A stretch of 64,000 nt of DNA from UBA940 sp045613745 (GTDB lineage Bacteria > Bacteroidota > Bacteroidia > Bacteroidales > Rikenellaceae): assembly GCA_045613745.1 (NCBI GenBank), contig JAZLBP010000001.1, positions 133,555-197,554 on the forward strand, written 5' to 3'. Position 1 is the first letter of the stretch. Each line of letters opens with the position of its first letter. The translations under genes were made by a program, and so were the position numbers. Under the pieces are notes generated by a model, which was not told the DNA's origin, searched no databases, and saw only the letters and a program-made list of their open reading frames with translations. Positions 1 through 9,223 of the stretch are shown here, in pieces.

Positions 1-215
1 ATTCCCGAAGGAATCTATATGAATTTTGCGGGCGGAGGCTGCAAAATTATTTGTGAGCCTACGGGCGCAAAGTTCATATAAAAATGCCAGCGGCATTAGC
101 CATCAGCAAAACATAACAAAACCTTCGGGATAAAAGCGGCAGCTAAACCCGCCGGTATGCGGCCCATTTTTTTGGTACTTTTTTGATGGCTCAAAAAAGT
201 ACATATAACAAACAA
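1..215. repeat. Intergenic mosaic element copy R1 (partial, right part)
   Basis: This is the right-hand part of a dispersed element seen about ten times in the window; its left end lies outside. It contains the conserved segment starting CCCGAAGG, a hairpin at 36-60 (AGGCTGCAAA...TTTGTGAGCCT), a GCAGC...CCCGCCGGTATGCGGC segment, and a terminal palindrome at 175-202 (GTACTTTTTTGA / TCAAAAAAGTAC). The conserved tail AAAGTACATA runs to within about 20 bp of the next start codon. Confidence 0.8.
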
Positions 216-224
216 AGAAAAAAA

Positions 225-755
225 ATGAACGACAGAAAATTATTAAGAACACGCGCTGCGAATTGGGGAGTGACCCTTGGTGTGGTGTTGTGGGTAATAA
301 GTTTGATTAGTTGGCAGTTGCGACTGGAGTTTGAGCATCCTGCCGTAGTTAATATGCTGACAACCGTTGCTGTGGCGGCGGTGGTGTGGTTCAGCGGTAT
401 GATGAATGTTAACACCAAGTGGGAGGAGCCCTATACCTATGGCCGTAGTTTGAGTTTCATCTTTATGACTACCGCTTTGGCAGGTGTTGCCTGGGGTGTG
501 GGTACCTTCACTATTGCGGCGTGGATAGCACCCGAGTACTACGCCGAACTTATAAACCAACAGCTGGACGCAATGCTGTTGCAGGCCAAGGCCGATGACA
601 CGCTAATCGAGATGGTGGACGGTATGCGTGGTGCGGGTATCAAGGCTATGCGCAACCCCTTTGTGTGTATCTTTTCGGGTGTTTTGAACCTTGTGATGTA
701 TGGCGGAATGTTCGGTATCGTGATGGCCGCCCTGCTTCGACAAAAAAAATGTTAA
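225..755 (+). CDS. DUF4199 family membrane protein
   Basis: A 176-residue integral membrane protein of the DUF4199 type, common in Bacteroidetes and of unknown function. Hydrophobic segments lie near residues 15-33, 45-62, 78-98 and 150-170, with a more polar stretch between the third and fourth. The start at 225 (MNDRK) is preferred over in-frame TTG/ATG codons at 183/186, because those lie inside the terminal palindrome of repeat R1. The stop is 5 bp before a glycosyltransferase gene, and in Bacteroidetes this DUF4199-GT2-DUF4293 order suggests a shared transcript. The C-terminal tail is basic (RQKKC). Family assignment is by overall pattern, not by a catalytic motif. Confidence 0.8.
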   Translation: MNDRKLLRTRAANWGVTLGVVLWVISLISWQLRLEFEHPAVVNMLTTVAVAAVVWFSGMMNVNTKWEEPYTYGRSLSFIFMTTALAGVAWGVGTFTIAAWIAPEYYAELINQQLDAMLLQAKADDTLIEMVDGMRGAGIKAMRNPFVCIFSGVLNLVMYGGMFGIVMAALLRQKKC

Positions 756-760
756 GGAGA

Positions 761-1714
761 ATGAGTAAACAGATTTCGGTTGTTGTGCCGTTATACAACG
801 AGGAGGAGTCGCTGGGCGAACTCACCGCGTGGATTGACCGCGTGATGAAGGCGAATGGTTTTGACTACGAAGTAATAATGATTGACGACGGAAGCACCGA
901 CTCGTCGTGGAGTGTGGTGGAGGAGCTGGCAAAAGCAAACCCCGCAATCCGAGCTCTCCGTTTCAGCCGTAACTATGGCAAGTCAGCAGCCCTGTATTGT
1001 GGTTTCGACGCTGCCGAGGGTGATGTGGTGATTACTATGGATGCCGACTTGCAGGACTCGCCCGACGAGATTCCCGAGCTCTACCGAATGATTACAGAGG
1101 AGGGCTATGATATGGTGTCGGGATGGAAACGCAAACGCCACGATCCGCTGGGCAAAACCCTTCCGAGCAAATTCTTTAATGCCACCTGCCGCGCTGTGAG
1201 TGGTATCAAACTCAATGACTTCAACTGCGGACTGAAGGCCTATCGCCGTCGCGTGGTGAAGAGTATCGAGGTGTTTGGCGAGATGCACCGCTACATCCCC
1301 ATCCTTGCCAAGCAGGCTGGCTTCCGCAAGATTGGCGAAAAAGTTGTGGAACACCGCGCACGCCCCTATGGTGTGTCGAAATATGGCTGGGAGCGAATGA
1401 TTAAGGGCTATCTGGACCTTATCACCGTAATGTTCCTGACCCGCTTTGGCCGCTCGCCGATGTACTTCTTCGGTGGAACGGGCACACTGATGTTCCTTGT
1501 GGGAGGCTTTACCGCGCTGTGGGTTATCATCGACAAACTCACCAAGCAGGCTGCGGGTATCGCTGTGCGTGCCGTAACCGACCAACCGCTGTTCTACCTT
1601 GCACTGCTGGCTGTGGTGCTGGGTACGGTGCTGTTCCTGGCGGGATTCCTCGGCGAGCTTATCAACCGAGGTTCGAGCGACCGCAACAACTACAAAATTG
1701 ACAAAACAATCTAA
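761..1714 (+). CDS. Family 2 glycosyltransferase, polyprenyl-phosphate hexose transferase type
   Basis: A 317-residue GT2 enzyme of the DPM1/GtrB type, which moves a sugar from a nucleotide sugar to a polyprenyl phosphate at the inner membrane. The N-terminal domain opens with VVPLYNEEESL and carries the metal/nucleotide motifs DDGSTDSS and MDADLQDSP (a DxD). A basic segment follows (WKRKRHDP). Two hydrophobic helices near residues 235-260 and 280-305 anchor the C-terminus, as in GtrB. The start at 761 follows the DUF4199 stop by 5 bp; an ATG at 749 is also in frame and would overlap that gene. The sugar and lipid cannot be told from sequence. Confidence 0.9.
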   Translation: MSKQISVVVPLYNEEESLGELTAWIDRVMKANGFDYEVIMIDDGSTDSSWSVVEELAKANPAIRALRFSRNYGKSAALYCGFDAAEGDVVITMDADLQDSPDEIPELYRMITEEGYDMVSGWKRKRHDPLGKTLPSKFFNATCRAVSGIKLNDFNCGLKAYRRRVVKSIEVFGEMHRYIPILAKQAGFRKIGEKVVEHRARPYGVSKYGWERMIKGYLDLITVMFLTRFGRSPMYFFGGTGTLMFLVGGFTALWVIIDKLTKQAAGIAVRAVTDQPLFYLALLAVVLGTVLFLAGFLGELINRGSSDRNNYKIDKTI

Positions 1715-1726
1715 AACAAGATAAAA

Positions 1727-2227
1727 ATGATTCAACGCAAACAAACCCTTTATATGTTGGTGGCTGTGGTGTGTATGACCATCTTCACCTTCGCAAAAAT
1801 GTTTACCTTCAATGCCGCAGGCTCGTCGATGATGCTCTACACCTATGGATACTCAATCCAAGAGATGGGAGCAGCAGAGCCCGTAAGCCAGCTTTTCAAC
1901 CTGCGCGCTGTGTGTATGGTGTTGTTGGCTGCAATCTCGACCCTGCTGATGTTGGTAAACATCTTTTTGTTCAAAAAACGCGAACTGCAACTCAGCCTGC
2001 TGATGTCGCAATATGCACTGCTGGTCGGTATCATCGGCTATGGTGTATATTATGTGTGGAGCTTTTCGAGCATCTATGCCGAGAGCATCGCTGCCGACAG
2101 CGCACTGACCAATGTTCCTGGATGGAGTTTGTGTCTGCCCGTTGTGACACTTGTGATGAACTTCCTGGCTGTGCGTGGCGTGGCTTCGGACATCGCACTG
2201 TTGCGTTCGGTTGACCGTATCCGATAA
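1727..2227 (+). CDS. DUF4293 family membrane protein
   Basis: A 166-residue protein with four predicted transmembrane helices (about residues 8-26, 60-80, 90-112 and 128-150). It starts with IQRKQTLYML, the typical opening of the DUF4293 family, which is found in Bacteroidetes and has no known function. It lies 12 bp after the glycosyltransferase and 35 bp before the Mrp-type ATPase, so it is probably part of the same operon. No catalytic motif is visible. Confidence 0.8.
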   Translation: MIQRKQTLYMLVAVVCMTIFTFAKMFTFNAAGSSMMLYTYGYSIQEMGAAEPVSQLFNLRAVCMVLLAAISTLLMLVNIFLFKKRELQLSLLMSQYALLVGIIGYGVYYVWSFSSIYAESIAADSALTNVPGWSLCLPVVTLVMNFLAVRGVASDIALLRSVDRIR

Positions 2228-2262
2228 TCGACTACTATACCTATTATATATAAGAGAGTATT

Positions 2263-3312
2263 ATGCAAGATAAAATTCTGGCACTGCTGGGTGGTATTAC
2301 CCACCCCGAGGCCCAGCAAGATATTGTTTCGCTGGGTATTGCGCGCGATGTGAAAGCCACCGACGAGAAGATTAATGTGTCGTTGTACTTCGCTCGCAGC
2401 CGCGACCCCTTTGCAATGGCCATCAAACGCAAGGTGTATGACACCCTGCGCGAGGCTTTCCCCGAGGTTGGCGAGGTGAATGTGTTCATCCGCGAGCAAG
2501 AGGCTCCCAAACCCAAGCCCGCCGAGACCAAGACAGGTAAAATCAACGGTGTGGCAAAACTTATTGCTGTGGCGAGTGGCAAAGGTGGTGTGGGTAAAAG
2601 CACCGTAACCGCCAACCTTGCTATGACCCTCACCAAGATGGGTTATCGCGTGGGAATTCTCGATGCGGATATCTATGGCCCCTCGCAACCCAAAATGTGG
2701 GGTGTCGAGGAGTTTGTACCCCCTTTGATTGAGACCGATGGTGCCGAGTGGATGGGTCCTGCCGAGAGTCAGGGTGTGAGTGTGATGTCTATCGGATTCT
2801 TCATCAAACCGAGCGACGCTCTGGTGTGGCGCGGTCCGATGGCGGTCAATGCCCTGCGTCAGATGATCAACCAAACGGGTTGGGGCGAGCTGGATTTCCT
2901 GTTGATTGATATGCCTCCCGGAACTGGTGACGTTCACTTGGGCGTGGTACAAGAGCTCAAATTGGACGGCGCAGTGATTGTTACAACACCTCAACAAGTG
3001 GCTTTGGCCGACGTTCGTCGCGGTATTAAGATGTTCCGCGCCGAGGGTATTGATGTGCCTGTTTTGGGTCTTATCGAGAATATGGCTTGGTTTACTCCCG
3101 AGGAGCTGCCCAACAACCGTTATTATATCTTTGGTCGCGGCACTGTCGATGGTTTTGCCGAGGCCGAGGGTGTTGAGGTTTTGGGCCAAGTACCTATTAT
3201 TCTGTCAGTTGCAGAGGGTGGCGACAATGGTACACCCGCTTCAGCTATCGACAGCAGGGTAGGAGAGTGGTATGAAAACATCGCTCAAAAGCTTGTTGAA
3301 AAGTGCCGTTAG
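2263..3312 (+). CDS. mrp: Mrp/NBP35-type P-loop ATPase, Fe-S cluster carrier
   Basis: A 349-residue Mrp/ApbC family protein, which binds and transfers iron-sulfur clusters in the cytoplasm. Residues 1-90 form a MIP18/DUF59-like domain. The deviant Walker A is GKGGVGKSTV near residue 106, followed by DADIYGPSQPKMWG, and Walker B/switch residues are in DMPPGTGD. The CxxC pair found near the C-terminus of many Mrp proteins is absent; the matching segment reads WFTPEELPNNRYYIFG, a form I recall from other Bacteroidetes. It is the last gene of the 225-3312 cluster, and the candidate replication origin follows directly. Confidence 0.92.
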   Translation: MQDKILALLGGITHPEAQQDIVSLGIARDVKATDEKINVSLYFARSRDPFAMAIKRKVYDTLREAFPEVGEVNVFIREQEAPKPKPAETKTGKINGVAKLIAVASGKGGVGKSTVTANLAMTLTKMGYRVGILDADIYGPSQPKMWGVEEFVPPLIETDGAEWMGPAESQGVSVMSIGFFIKPSDALVWRGPMAVNALRQMINQTGWGELDFLLIDMPPGTGDVHLGVVQELKLDGAVIVTTPQQVALADVRRGIKMFRAEGIDVPVLGLIENMAWFTPEELPNNRYYIFGRGTVDGFAEAEGVEVLGQVPIILSVAEGGDNGTPASAIDSRVGEWYENIAQKLVEKCR

Positions 3313-3668
3313 AGTGTTGGCGAGCTGTTAAAAAGTGTTGAGAATTTGTGTGGTTTTCAACAGCGCAAAATAGGGTTTTGACAAACCGACAAAATTGTTA
3401 AAAATTATCAACTGTCAAAATCCGAAAAACAATAGGCGGTGTTGAAAATTTTGATGGACGACGGGTGTTAATATCCCCGTAAGAATTTTGTTCACAAAAA
3501 ACCTAAAACACTATTACAGACCATCAGACCACTCCCAAAATAGTATCAACAGAGCCCGAAAAGTGTTGAAAACTTTTTTTAAAAATATTTACTAACACAA
3601 TCAACAGCCTTTATTGTTATTATTTATTTAAATTATTTTTAAAATTAGTAAAAAATAAAAATAATAAG
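3313..3668. other. Candidate chromosomal origin oriC (DnaA-box-like cluster plus AT-rich DUE)
   Basis: This gene-free stretch holds many nine-base words close to the DnaA box TTWTNCACA and to each other: TTTTCAACA (3354-3362), TTATCAACT (3405-3413), TGTTGAAAA (3440-3448), TGTTAATAT (3466-3474), TTGTTCACA (3488-3496), TATCAACA (3544-3551), TGTTGAAAA (3564-3572) and ATCAACA near 3600. They are followed by about 95 bp (3573-3668) with hardly any G or C, resembling a DNA unwinding element. That layout is typical of bacterial oriC. No exact TTATCCACA is present and dnaA is not nearby, so the call is an inference. Confidence 0.5.
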
Positions 3669-3832
3669 TGTTGGCAACTGACGGGGTTCTCCCGCCAAAA
3701 AAGGAAGACCAACGGACAGGGGCTCCCGAGTCAAGCGGATTGAGCAGTTCCCCAAGATACTTGATTTAAAACCGCCAAGAATAGAAAAATCGAAATGATA
3801 ACCATCCCGAGTGTGGGGTGGTTATTTTTTTG
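3669..3832 (+). ncRNA. Possible small structured RNA ending in a strong terminator
   Basis: From about 3669 the composition changes abruptly from AT-rich to GC-balanced. The segment has short pairable blocks (CGGGG...TTCTCCCG; AGGGGCTCCC...GTTCCCC) and no convincing reading frame. It ends in the terminator at 3799-3832. This resembles a free-standing RNA of roughly 150 nt, but no TAnnTTTG promoter is evident upstream and I cannot match it to 6S, SRP, tmRNA or RNase P RNA. It might instead be a leader of the efflux operon or simply spacer. Confidence 0.3.
3799..3832 (+). terminator. Rho-independent terminator before the efflux operon
   Basis: TAACCATCCC pairs with GGGGTGGTTA (10 bp, one G-U) around a six-base loop and is followed by at least seven T. 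It rules out translation starts upstream of 3833 for the next gene. Confidence 0.8.
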
Positions 3833-3892
3833 TGCTTATACACCGAGGGCACGGTTTTGGTACACCAACTTTCCGAAAAAATGTATCCGACT

Positions 3893-4948
3893 ATGAGAAG
3901 AATTGTTTTTAAGCGAGCATTTTTTGGGGTGGCGGTCGCTGTGTCGTGCATCCTGATTGCGGGCGGTTGCCGAAGGGCGCCAAGGCCCAAGAGCCAACAG
4001 CCGCAGGTGGTAAAGAGTTTTCGGGTCTATTCACCATCGGGCATCGAGCGCGACTATGCGGGTATGGCTACGGCCGATCAATCGACCAATCTTGCCTTCA
4101 AGGTGGCGGGACAGGTGGTGGCTTTCGATGTTTCGGAGGGCGAGTATATCACAAAGGGGCATATCGTGGCCGAGATTAATCCGCGCGACTATCAACTCGC
4201 CTATGACGCCGCAAAATCGACCTACGCCGCAGCGAAATCGGCTTTGGAACGTGCCCAGCGACTGCTCGAACGCCAAGCTGTGTCGCAAAGCGAGTTCGAG
4301 AGCGCACAAAACAACTACGCCTCGGCACTGGCCTCATACCGCAATGCGGCCGATGTGTTGGGTGATACGCGACTGCGCACACCCATTGCCGGAATCGTCG
4401 AAAAGAAATATGTCGATACCTACCAACGTGTGTCGGCAGGTCAGGTTATTGTGCGAATCGTCGATCCCAAGACTCGCACAGCCAAGTTCACTATGCCCGA
4501 GAGTGGTATCGCGCTGTTGGATAATTCACAGACGCAGTTCTCGGTAATGTTCGATAGCTATCCCGATATTTGGTTTGGTGCTCGGCTCAAAGATTGGGTG
4601 CGCACCTCGGCCGACGGTACGGGTGTGCCTGTAAGCCTTTCGGTGGAGCCACGTGTGGGGTACGAAATCTCGCCCGGTATGGCCTGCACCGTAAGGGTTA
4701 CTGCGCCACTCACTTCGGGTGAGGTTGTGGTACCACTGACAGCCGTATGGAGTAACGACAAAGATTCGGAGCCAAAGGTGTGGCTTATTGATGGCGGTCG
4801 TGTGCGTGCTGTGAGGGTGAAACTCGGACCACTCTATGGTAGTGATATGGTGGTAGTTACGAGTGGGTTGAGTGTTGGGATGGAGATTGTCTCGGCGGGA
4901 GTTTACAAATTGTCGGACGGCCGACAGGTGGCCATAATCAACGGATAG
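3893..4948 (+). CDS. RND efflux periplasmic adaptor lipoprotein (HlyD/AcrA type)
   Basis: A 351-residue membrane-fusion protein linking an inner-membrane RND pump to its outer-membrane channel. The N-terminus is a lipoprotein signal with lipobox IAGGC (Cys near residue 26). A lipoyl-like half follows (FKVAGQVVAFDVSEGEYITKG), then an alpha-hairpin rich in Ala/Gln/Glu (about residues 95-160), the second lipoyl half (TPIAGIVEKKYVD) and beta-barrel domains. The start at 3893 is chosen because in-frame ATGs further up lie in the terminator; 3881 is a possible alternative. It is the first gene of an adaptor-pump-TolC operon, with 4 bp to the pump gene. The substrate is unknown. Confidence 0.92.
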   Translation: MRRIVFKRAFFGVAVAVSCILIAGGCRRAPRPKSQQPQVVKSFRVYSPSGIERDYAGMATADQSTNLAFKVAGQVVAFDVSEGEYITKGHIVAEINPRDYQLAYDAAKSTYAAAKSALERAQRLLERQAVSQSEFESAQNNYASALASYRNAADVLGDTRLRTPIAGIVEKKYVDTYQRVSAGQVIVRIVDPKTRTAKFTMPESGIALLDNSQTQFSVMFDSYPDIWFGARLKDWVRTSADGTGVPVSLSVEPRVGYEISPGMACTVRVTAPLTSGEVVVPLTAVWSNDKDSEPKVWLIDGGRVRAVRVKLGPLYGSDMVVVTSGLSVGMEIVSAGVYKLSDGRQVAIING

Positions 4949-4952
4949 AGTT

Positions 4953-7900
4953 ATGAGAGCAACACAATATTCTCTGCGCAATCCGAGGGTTGTGTGGTTT
5001 TTTATGGCGATGATTCTGGTGGGTGGTGTGGTGTCGTTCTTCACCCTCGGCAAAAAGGAGGATTCGCCCTTTGTCATCAAGTCGGCGGTACTGACCGTGC
5101 GTTTGGCGGGTGCATCTCCTTCGGAGGTTGAGCGACTGCTTGTGGAGCCTATCGAGAGCGAGTTACAGGGGTTGCGACGCGTGGATAACATAACCTCGGA
5201 GTCGCACTTCGGATATGCGCGCATAACAGTCGAACTGAAAGCCGACACCCCTGCCTCCGAGATTCCGCAGATGTGGGATGAGTTGCGTCGTAAGACACTC
5301 AACATTCAGAGCCGCCTGCCAGCCGAAGCCTCACCAATCGAGGTTACCGACGACTTTGGCGATGTGTATGGACTCTATTATGGTCTTTCGGCCGACGAGG
5401 GTATAACTTACGAGGAGTTGCGCGATGTGGCTCTTATGCTGCAACGACGAGTGGTGACGCTGTCGGGTGTCAGCAAGGTTACGCTGTTTGGCGAGCAGTC
5501 GCCTGTGGTGGAGATTCGCATCAGCCGAGCGCGCCTTGCAACCTTTGCGGTGCGTCCCGAGGCTATTATCGAGGCTGTGGGGGCGCAAAACACCATTGTG
5601 GATGTGGGCGAACGCGATGCGGGTGATATTCGTATCAAGGTGGTTGAGCCTACAACCTACTCCACGCTCGAAGATATTGGTTCACAACTGCTTATGTCGA
5701 GTGATGGTCGTCAGGTGCGCCTGAGTGATATTGCAACCATCACTATGCGAAATGCCGATCCGCCCGAACAGTTGATGTGTATTGACGGCCGTCGGGCTAT
5801 GGGTTTCGGCATCTCGACCGAGCAGGGAAGCGACGTTGTGGCTACGGGTAGGCGTGTGGCTGAGGAGTTCGAGAGTCTTGCTCCGTTTATACCACTGGGT
5901 GTCGATTTGGTTGAGCTCTATCCCGAGGATAAAATCGCCGAGCAAGCCAATAATAAGTTTATTATCAATCTATTGGAATCGGTGGCTATTGTGGTGCTGA
6001 TGGTTATGCTCGCCATAGGTATGAGGGCGGGAGTGACCATTGGTGTGTCGCTGCTGTTGGCAATTTGCGGAACACTTCTGTTGATGGGACCTCTGGGCGA
6101 GGGACTCAACCGAACATCACTTGCGGGATTTATCATTGCGATGGGTATGTTGGTCGATAATGCTATTGTTGTGACCGACAACACCGCGTGGCTTATGCGC
6201 CGAGGGGTCGAACGGATGTCGGCCTCGATGCAGGGTGTGAGGGTTGCGCGATGGGGACTGCTGGGTGCAACGCTGATAGCAGTATTCTCGTTTCTGCCGT
6301 TGTATTTGGCCGACTCGTCGGTGGCCGAGATTGTCAAACCGCTGTTTGTGGTGATGGCTGTGTCGCTGCTGTTGAGTTGGGTGCTGTCGCTCACACAGGT
6401 GCCTATGATGAACAGCCGCCTACTCAAATCGGCACCCATACCAAAACTTGTAACCTCGCGCGGTGATGGAGTTATCGGGTGGTGCATCCGTCACAAATGG
6501 TTCACTGTGGTGGCGGCATATCTGCTGTTGGCTGGGGCTTTGGTGGTGTGGGCAGCTATGCCCAAGGACTTTTTTCCAAATCTGGATAAACCATACTTCC
6601 GCGCAGATATTAACTTGCCGAACGGTTACGACATCGACGACACCGAGCGCACAACCTTGCGTATGGAGAGGTGGCTGAACTCCCGACCCGAGGTCAAACG
6701 TGTGTCGGTGGCTATGGGCGCTACCCCACCCCGCTACTATCTGGCTTCGGGTACGGTGAGTGGCTCGCCCGCGTTTGCCAACCTACTGGTGGAGCTGCAC
6801 TCGACACGCAACACAGCACGCATCGCCGAGGAGTTTACACGCTGGGTACGCGACTCAATGCCCGATGTGTGGATTCGCTCGTCGCTATTTCGCCTCTCCC
6901 CCACTCCGCGTGCCGACATCGAATTTGGTTTTGTGGGCCCAAATATCGATACACTTATTAACCTGACAAACAGAACTTTGGAGTTTATGCGCGAGGACGA
7001 AGCGTGTGTCAATGTGCGTAGCAGTTGGGGTAATCGTGTGGCTGTGTGGAGGCCGATTTACTCGCAGGCACGAGGCACACGACTCGGCATTTCGCGCTCC
7101 GATATGGCTCGTTATATGACCCTCGCAACGTCGGGTATTCCCCTTGGCCGATTCCGCGACGGCGACCGCTATGTACCCATCGTGCTCAAAGATGAGATGT
7201 CGGAGGAGCACAACCTTGCAAGTATGCGTAGTATCCCCGTCTTCTCGCGCAGCGGCAAGGTCTATCCCCTCGAACAAACCGTGGCTCGCTTCGATTTCGG
7301 CTATGAGTTTGCTACGCGCCACCGCTACAATTCCGAACCTGTTATGATGGCCTGCTGCGACCCCGCGCAAGGGGTTAATACGGTTGCGCTGTATGAGGCA
7401 CTGCACCAGAAAATCACCGAACATTTGATCCTCCCCCAAGGCTACTATTTAAAAGTGTTTGGACAGCAGGAGGGGCAGAGCGATAGTAATGCCGCGCTCG
7501 CACGACAACTACCTGCAACACTGATACTTATATGGATAGTTTTGTTGGTGCTTTTTGGTGACTATCGCCGTCCTGCGGTGGTGTTGCTGACCGTGCCGTT
7601 GATTGTTATAGGATTGGTTGCGGGACTGCTTGTAGCGGGTCGTGCCTTCGATTTCTTCTCACTGCTGGGACTGCTCGGATTGGTGGGTATGAATATCAAA
7701 AACGGAGTTATTCTGGTCGATTCCGTGGGTCGCAATGCCGACTACGGGCGCTTGGTCGAGGCTACACGACGACGTGTGTTGCCAGTATGCTTGGCCTCGG
7801 GAACAACGGTGCTCGGTATGCTACCGCTGGCCTTCGATGCGATGTTTGCAAGTATGGCTGTGGGCATAATGGGAGGACTCATCGTGGCAACAGCACTCAC

Positions 7901-7961
7901 CATTTTGGTGCTCCCCGCGCTCTATGCCATTTGGTTCAGGATTGACAAAAACAATGTGTGA
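4953..7961 (+). CDS. RND family efflux transporter permease
   Basis: A 1002-residue inner-membrane proton-driven pump of the AcrB/MdtB superfamily. It has the usual duplicated layout: one N-terminal helix, a large periplasmic loop, helices 2-6 (about residues 335-500), a second TM1-like helix near 515, a second loop, then helices to the C-terminus. In TM4 the proton-relay motif reads GMLVDNAIVVTDN, so the second Asp of AcrB's VDD is Asn here. The TM10 Lys is kept (NIKNGVILVDS). It lies between its adaptor gene and a TolC gene. No sequence feature fixes the substrate (drugs, bile acids, metals). Confidence 0.95.
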   Translation: MRATQYSLRNPRVVWFFMAMILVGGVVSFFTLGKKEDSPFVIKSAVLTVRLAGASPSEVERLLVEPIESELQGLRRVDNITSESHFGYARITVELKADTPASEIPQMWDELRRKTLNIQSRLPAEASPIEVTDDFGDVYGLYYGLSADEGITYEELRDVALMLQRRVVTLSGVSKVTLFGEQSPVVEIRISRARLATFAVRPEAIIEAVGAQNTIVDVGERDAGDIRIKVVEPTTYSTLEDIGSQLLMSSDGRQVRLSDIATITMRNADPPEQLMCIDGRRAMGFGISTEQGSDVVATGRRVAEEFESLAPFIPLGVDLVELYPEDKIAEQANNKFIINLLESVAIVVLMVMLAIGMRAGVTIGVSLLLAICGTLLLMGPLGEGLNRTSLAGFIIAMGMLVDNAIVVTDNTAWLMRRGVERMSASMQGVRVARWGLLGATLIAVFSFLPLYLADSSVAEIVKPLFVVMAVSLLLSWVLSLTQVPMMNSRLLKSAPIPKLVTSRGDGVIGWCIRHKWFTVVAAYLLLAGALVVWAAMPKDFFPNLDKPYFRADINLPNGYDIDDTERTTLRMERWLNSRPEVKRVSVAMGATPPRYYLASGTVSGSPAFANLLVELHSTRNTARIAEEFTRWVRDSMPDVWIRSSLFRLSPTPRADIEFGFVGPNIDTLINLTNRTLEFMREDEACVNVRSSWGNRVAVWRPIYSQARGTRLGISRSDMARYMTLATSGIPLGRFRDGDRYVPIVLKDEMSEEHNLASMRSIPVFSRSGKVYPLEQTVARFDFGYEFATRHRYNSEPVMMACCDPAQGVNTVALYEALHQKITEHLILPQGYYLKVFGQQEGQSDSNAALARQLPATLILIWIVLLVLFGDYRRPAVVLLTVPLIVIGLVAGLLVAGRAFDFFSLLGLLGLVGMNIKNGVILVDSVGRNADYGRLVEATRRRVLPVCLASGTTVLGMLPLAFDAMFASMAVGIMGGLIVATALTILVLPALYAIWFRIDKNNV

Positions 7962-7963
7962 TT

Positions 7964-9223
7964 ATGAAAAAGTTAGTGATTGCAATGGTTGCCTGCGTGC
8001 AGTGTGTGGTCGGCAGGGCACAAATGTCGCTTGGTGAATATCAACGTCGCGTCGAGAATTATAGCCACACTCTGGCGGCGGCTTTTTGGGGTGTAGATGG
8101 TGCCGAAGCAGACCTGAAACTTGCCCGCAAAGGCTATCTGCCACGACTCGATGCGTCGGGCGATTTCAGTGTCAACTTCCGCTCGCAGCGCACCTCCGAC
8201 GGAACATTTATCCGCCCCTACTCCTTCGGAATTTCGCCCGTAATCTCGGCTATGCTCTACGATGGCGGAGCTACTCGCGCAGCGGTGGGAACGGCTCGTG
8301 CATCGCTCGATATTGCTCGCGCCCAGCAAGAGATGACAACACTCGAAGTGAGATTCGCCGCCGAGTATGCCTATTGGAACTTGTTGGCATCCACACACTT
8401 GCAGATGGCGCGCGAATACTACACCGACATTGTGCGTTCGTTGCGCGAGGTGGTGCAGGCGCGCTTCGACGATGGCTACACTGGCAAGGGTGATCTGCTG
8501 ATGGTCGAAACACAACTCAGCGACGCGGTGTACAATCAACTCACTGCCGAGCAGACAGCGATTCGGGCGCGACACAACTTCAATGTGCTGATGGGAGTCG
8601 ATGTTGATGCTGTGTTGCAGCCCACAGATTCGCTCTCGGCGGCGCCACCGATGCCTCTGCGTGTACCCATCGACACTGTACTTGCCCGCAGGCCCGATGT
8701 GTGGGGTGCCGAGTGTGCCATCGACCGTGCCGAGTGGGGTGTGAACGCCGCACAAGCACCCTACAACCCCTCGGTGTCGGCCGCGGTGACGGGAACTTAC
8801 GCTACGGTGAATCCCAATCTGCGCACGCGGATGCAGCTCGATGGAGGTGCCGGAGTGTCGCTTAATATTCCGATTTTTGCGTGGGGTGCGCGTCGTCAGG
8901 CGGTGCGCAGTGCCCGAGCTGTGGTGGTGCAAAACACATTGGCATTTAGTGAGTTGGTGGATGAAGTACGTCGCGCCGAGGCTGATGCGTGGAATGATGT
9001 CGAGAAGACCTACAACGAGGTGTTGCAGAGCGAAGCCTCGCTCGACATCGCAACCGAAAACCTCTCGCTCAGCACCTTCTCCTATGCCGAAGGTCAAATC
9101 GCAATCCTTGATGTCCTGTCGGCACAACTCTCGTGGATTCAGCTCTTCACCAACGCCATCTCCGCCCGAATGGCCTACCGCACAGCACTCGCGACATACA
9201 AACTTACGACTGCAAGTTTTTGA
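7964..9223 (+). CDS. TolC family outer-membrane efflux channel
   Basis: A 419-residue outer-membrane factor. The signal peptide is about residues 1-20 (cleavage near VGRAQ). The rest shows the two-fold coiled-coil repeat typical of OEP proteins, with long Ala/Glu/Gln-rich helices (residues 95-200 and 300-400). The ATG at 7964 lies 2 bp after the pump's stop codon; a GTG at 7958 is in frame but would remove the clean signal peptide. It completes the three-part RND efflux operon. A repeat element (R2) begins within 10 bp of the stop codon. Confidence 0.93.
   Translation: MKKLVIAMVACVQCVVGRAQMSLGEYQRRVENYSHTLAAAFWGVDGAEADLKLARKGYLPRLDASGDFSVNFRSQRTSDGTFIRPYSFGISPVISAMLYDGGATRAAVGTARASLDIARAQQEMTTLEVRFAAEYAYWNLLASTHLQMAREYYTDIVRSLREVVQARFDDGYTGKGDLLMVETQLSDAVYNQLTAEQTAIRARHNFNVLMGVDVDAVLQPTDSLSAAPPMPLRVPIDTVLARRPDVWGAECAIDRAEWGVNAAQAPYNPSVSAAVTGTYATVNPNLRTRMQLDGGAGVSLNIPIFAWGARRQAVRSARAVVVQNTLAFSELVDEVRRAEADAWNDVEKTYNEVLQSEASLDIATENLSLSTFSYAEGQIAILDVLSAQLSWIQLFTNAISARMAYRTALATYKLTTASF

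Noticed and set aside
2074..3189. 371-codon minus-strand frame opposite mrp
   Set aside because: It is a shadow of the well-supported mrp gene; the translation is His/Gln/Leu-rich without motifs.
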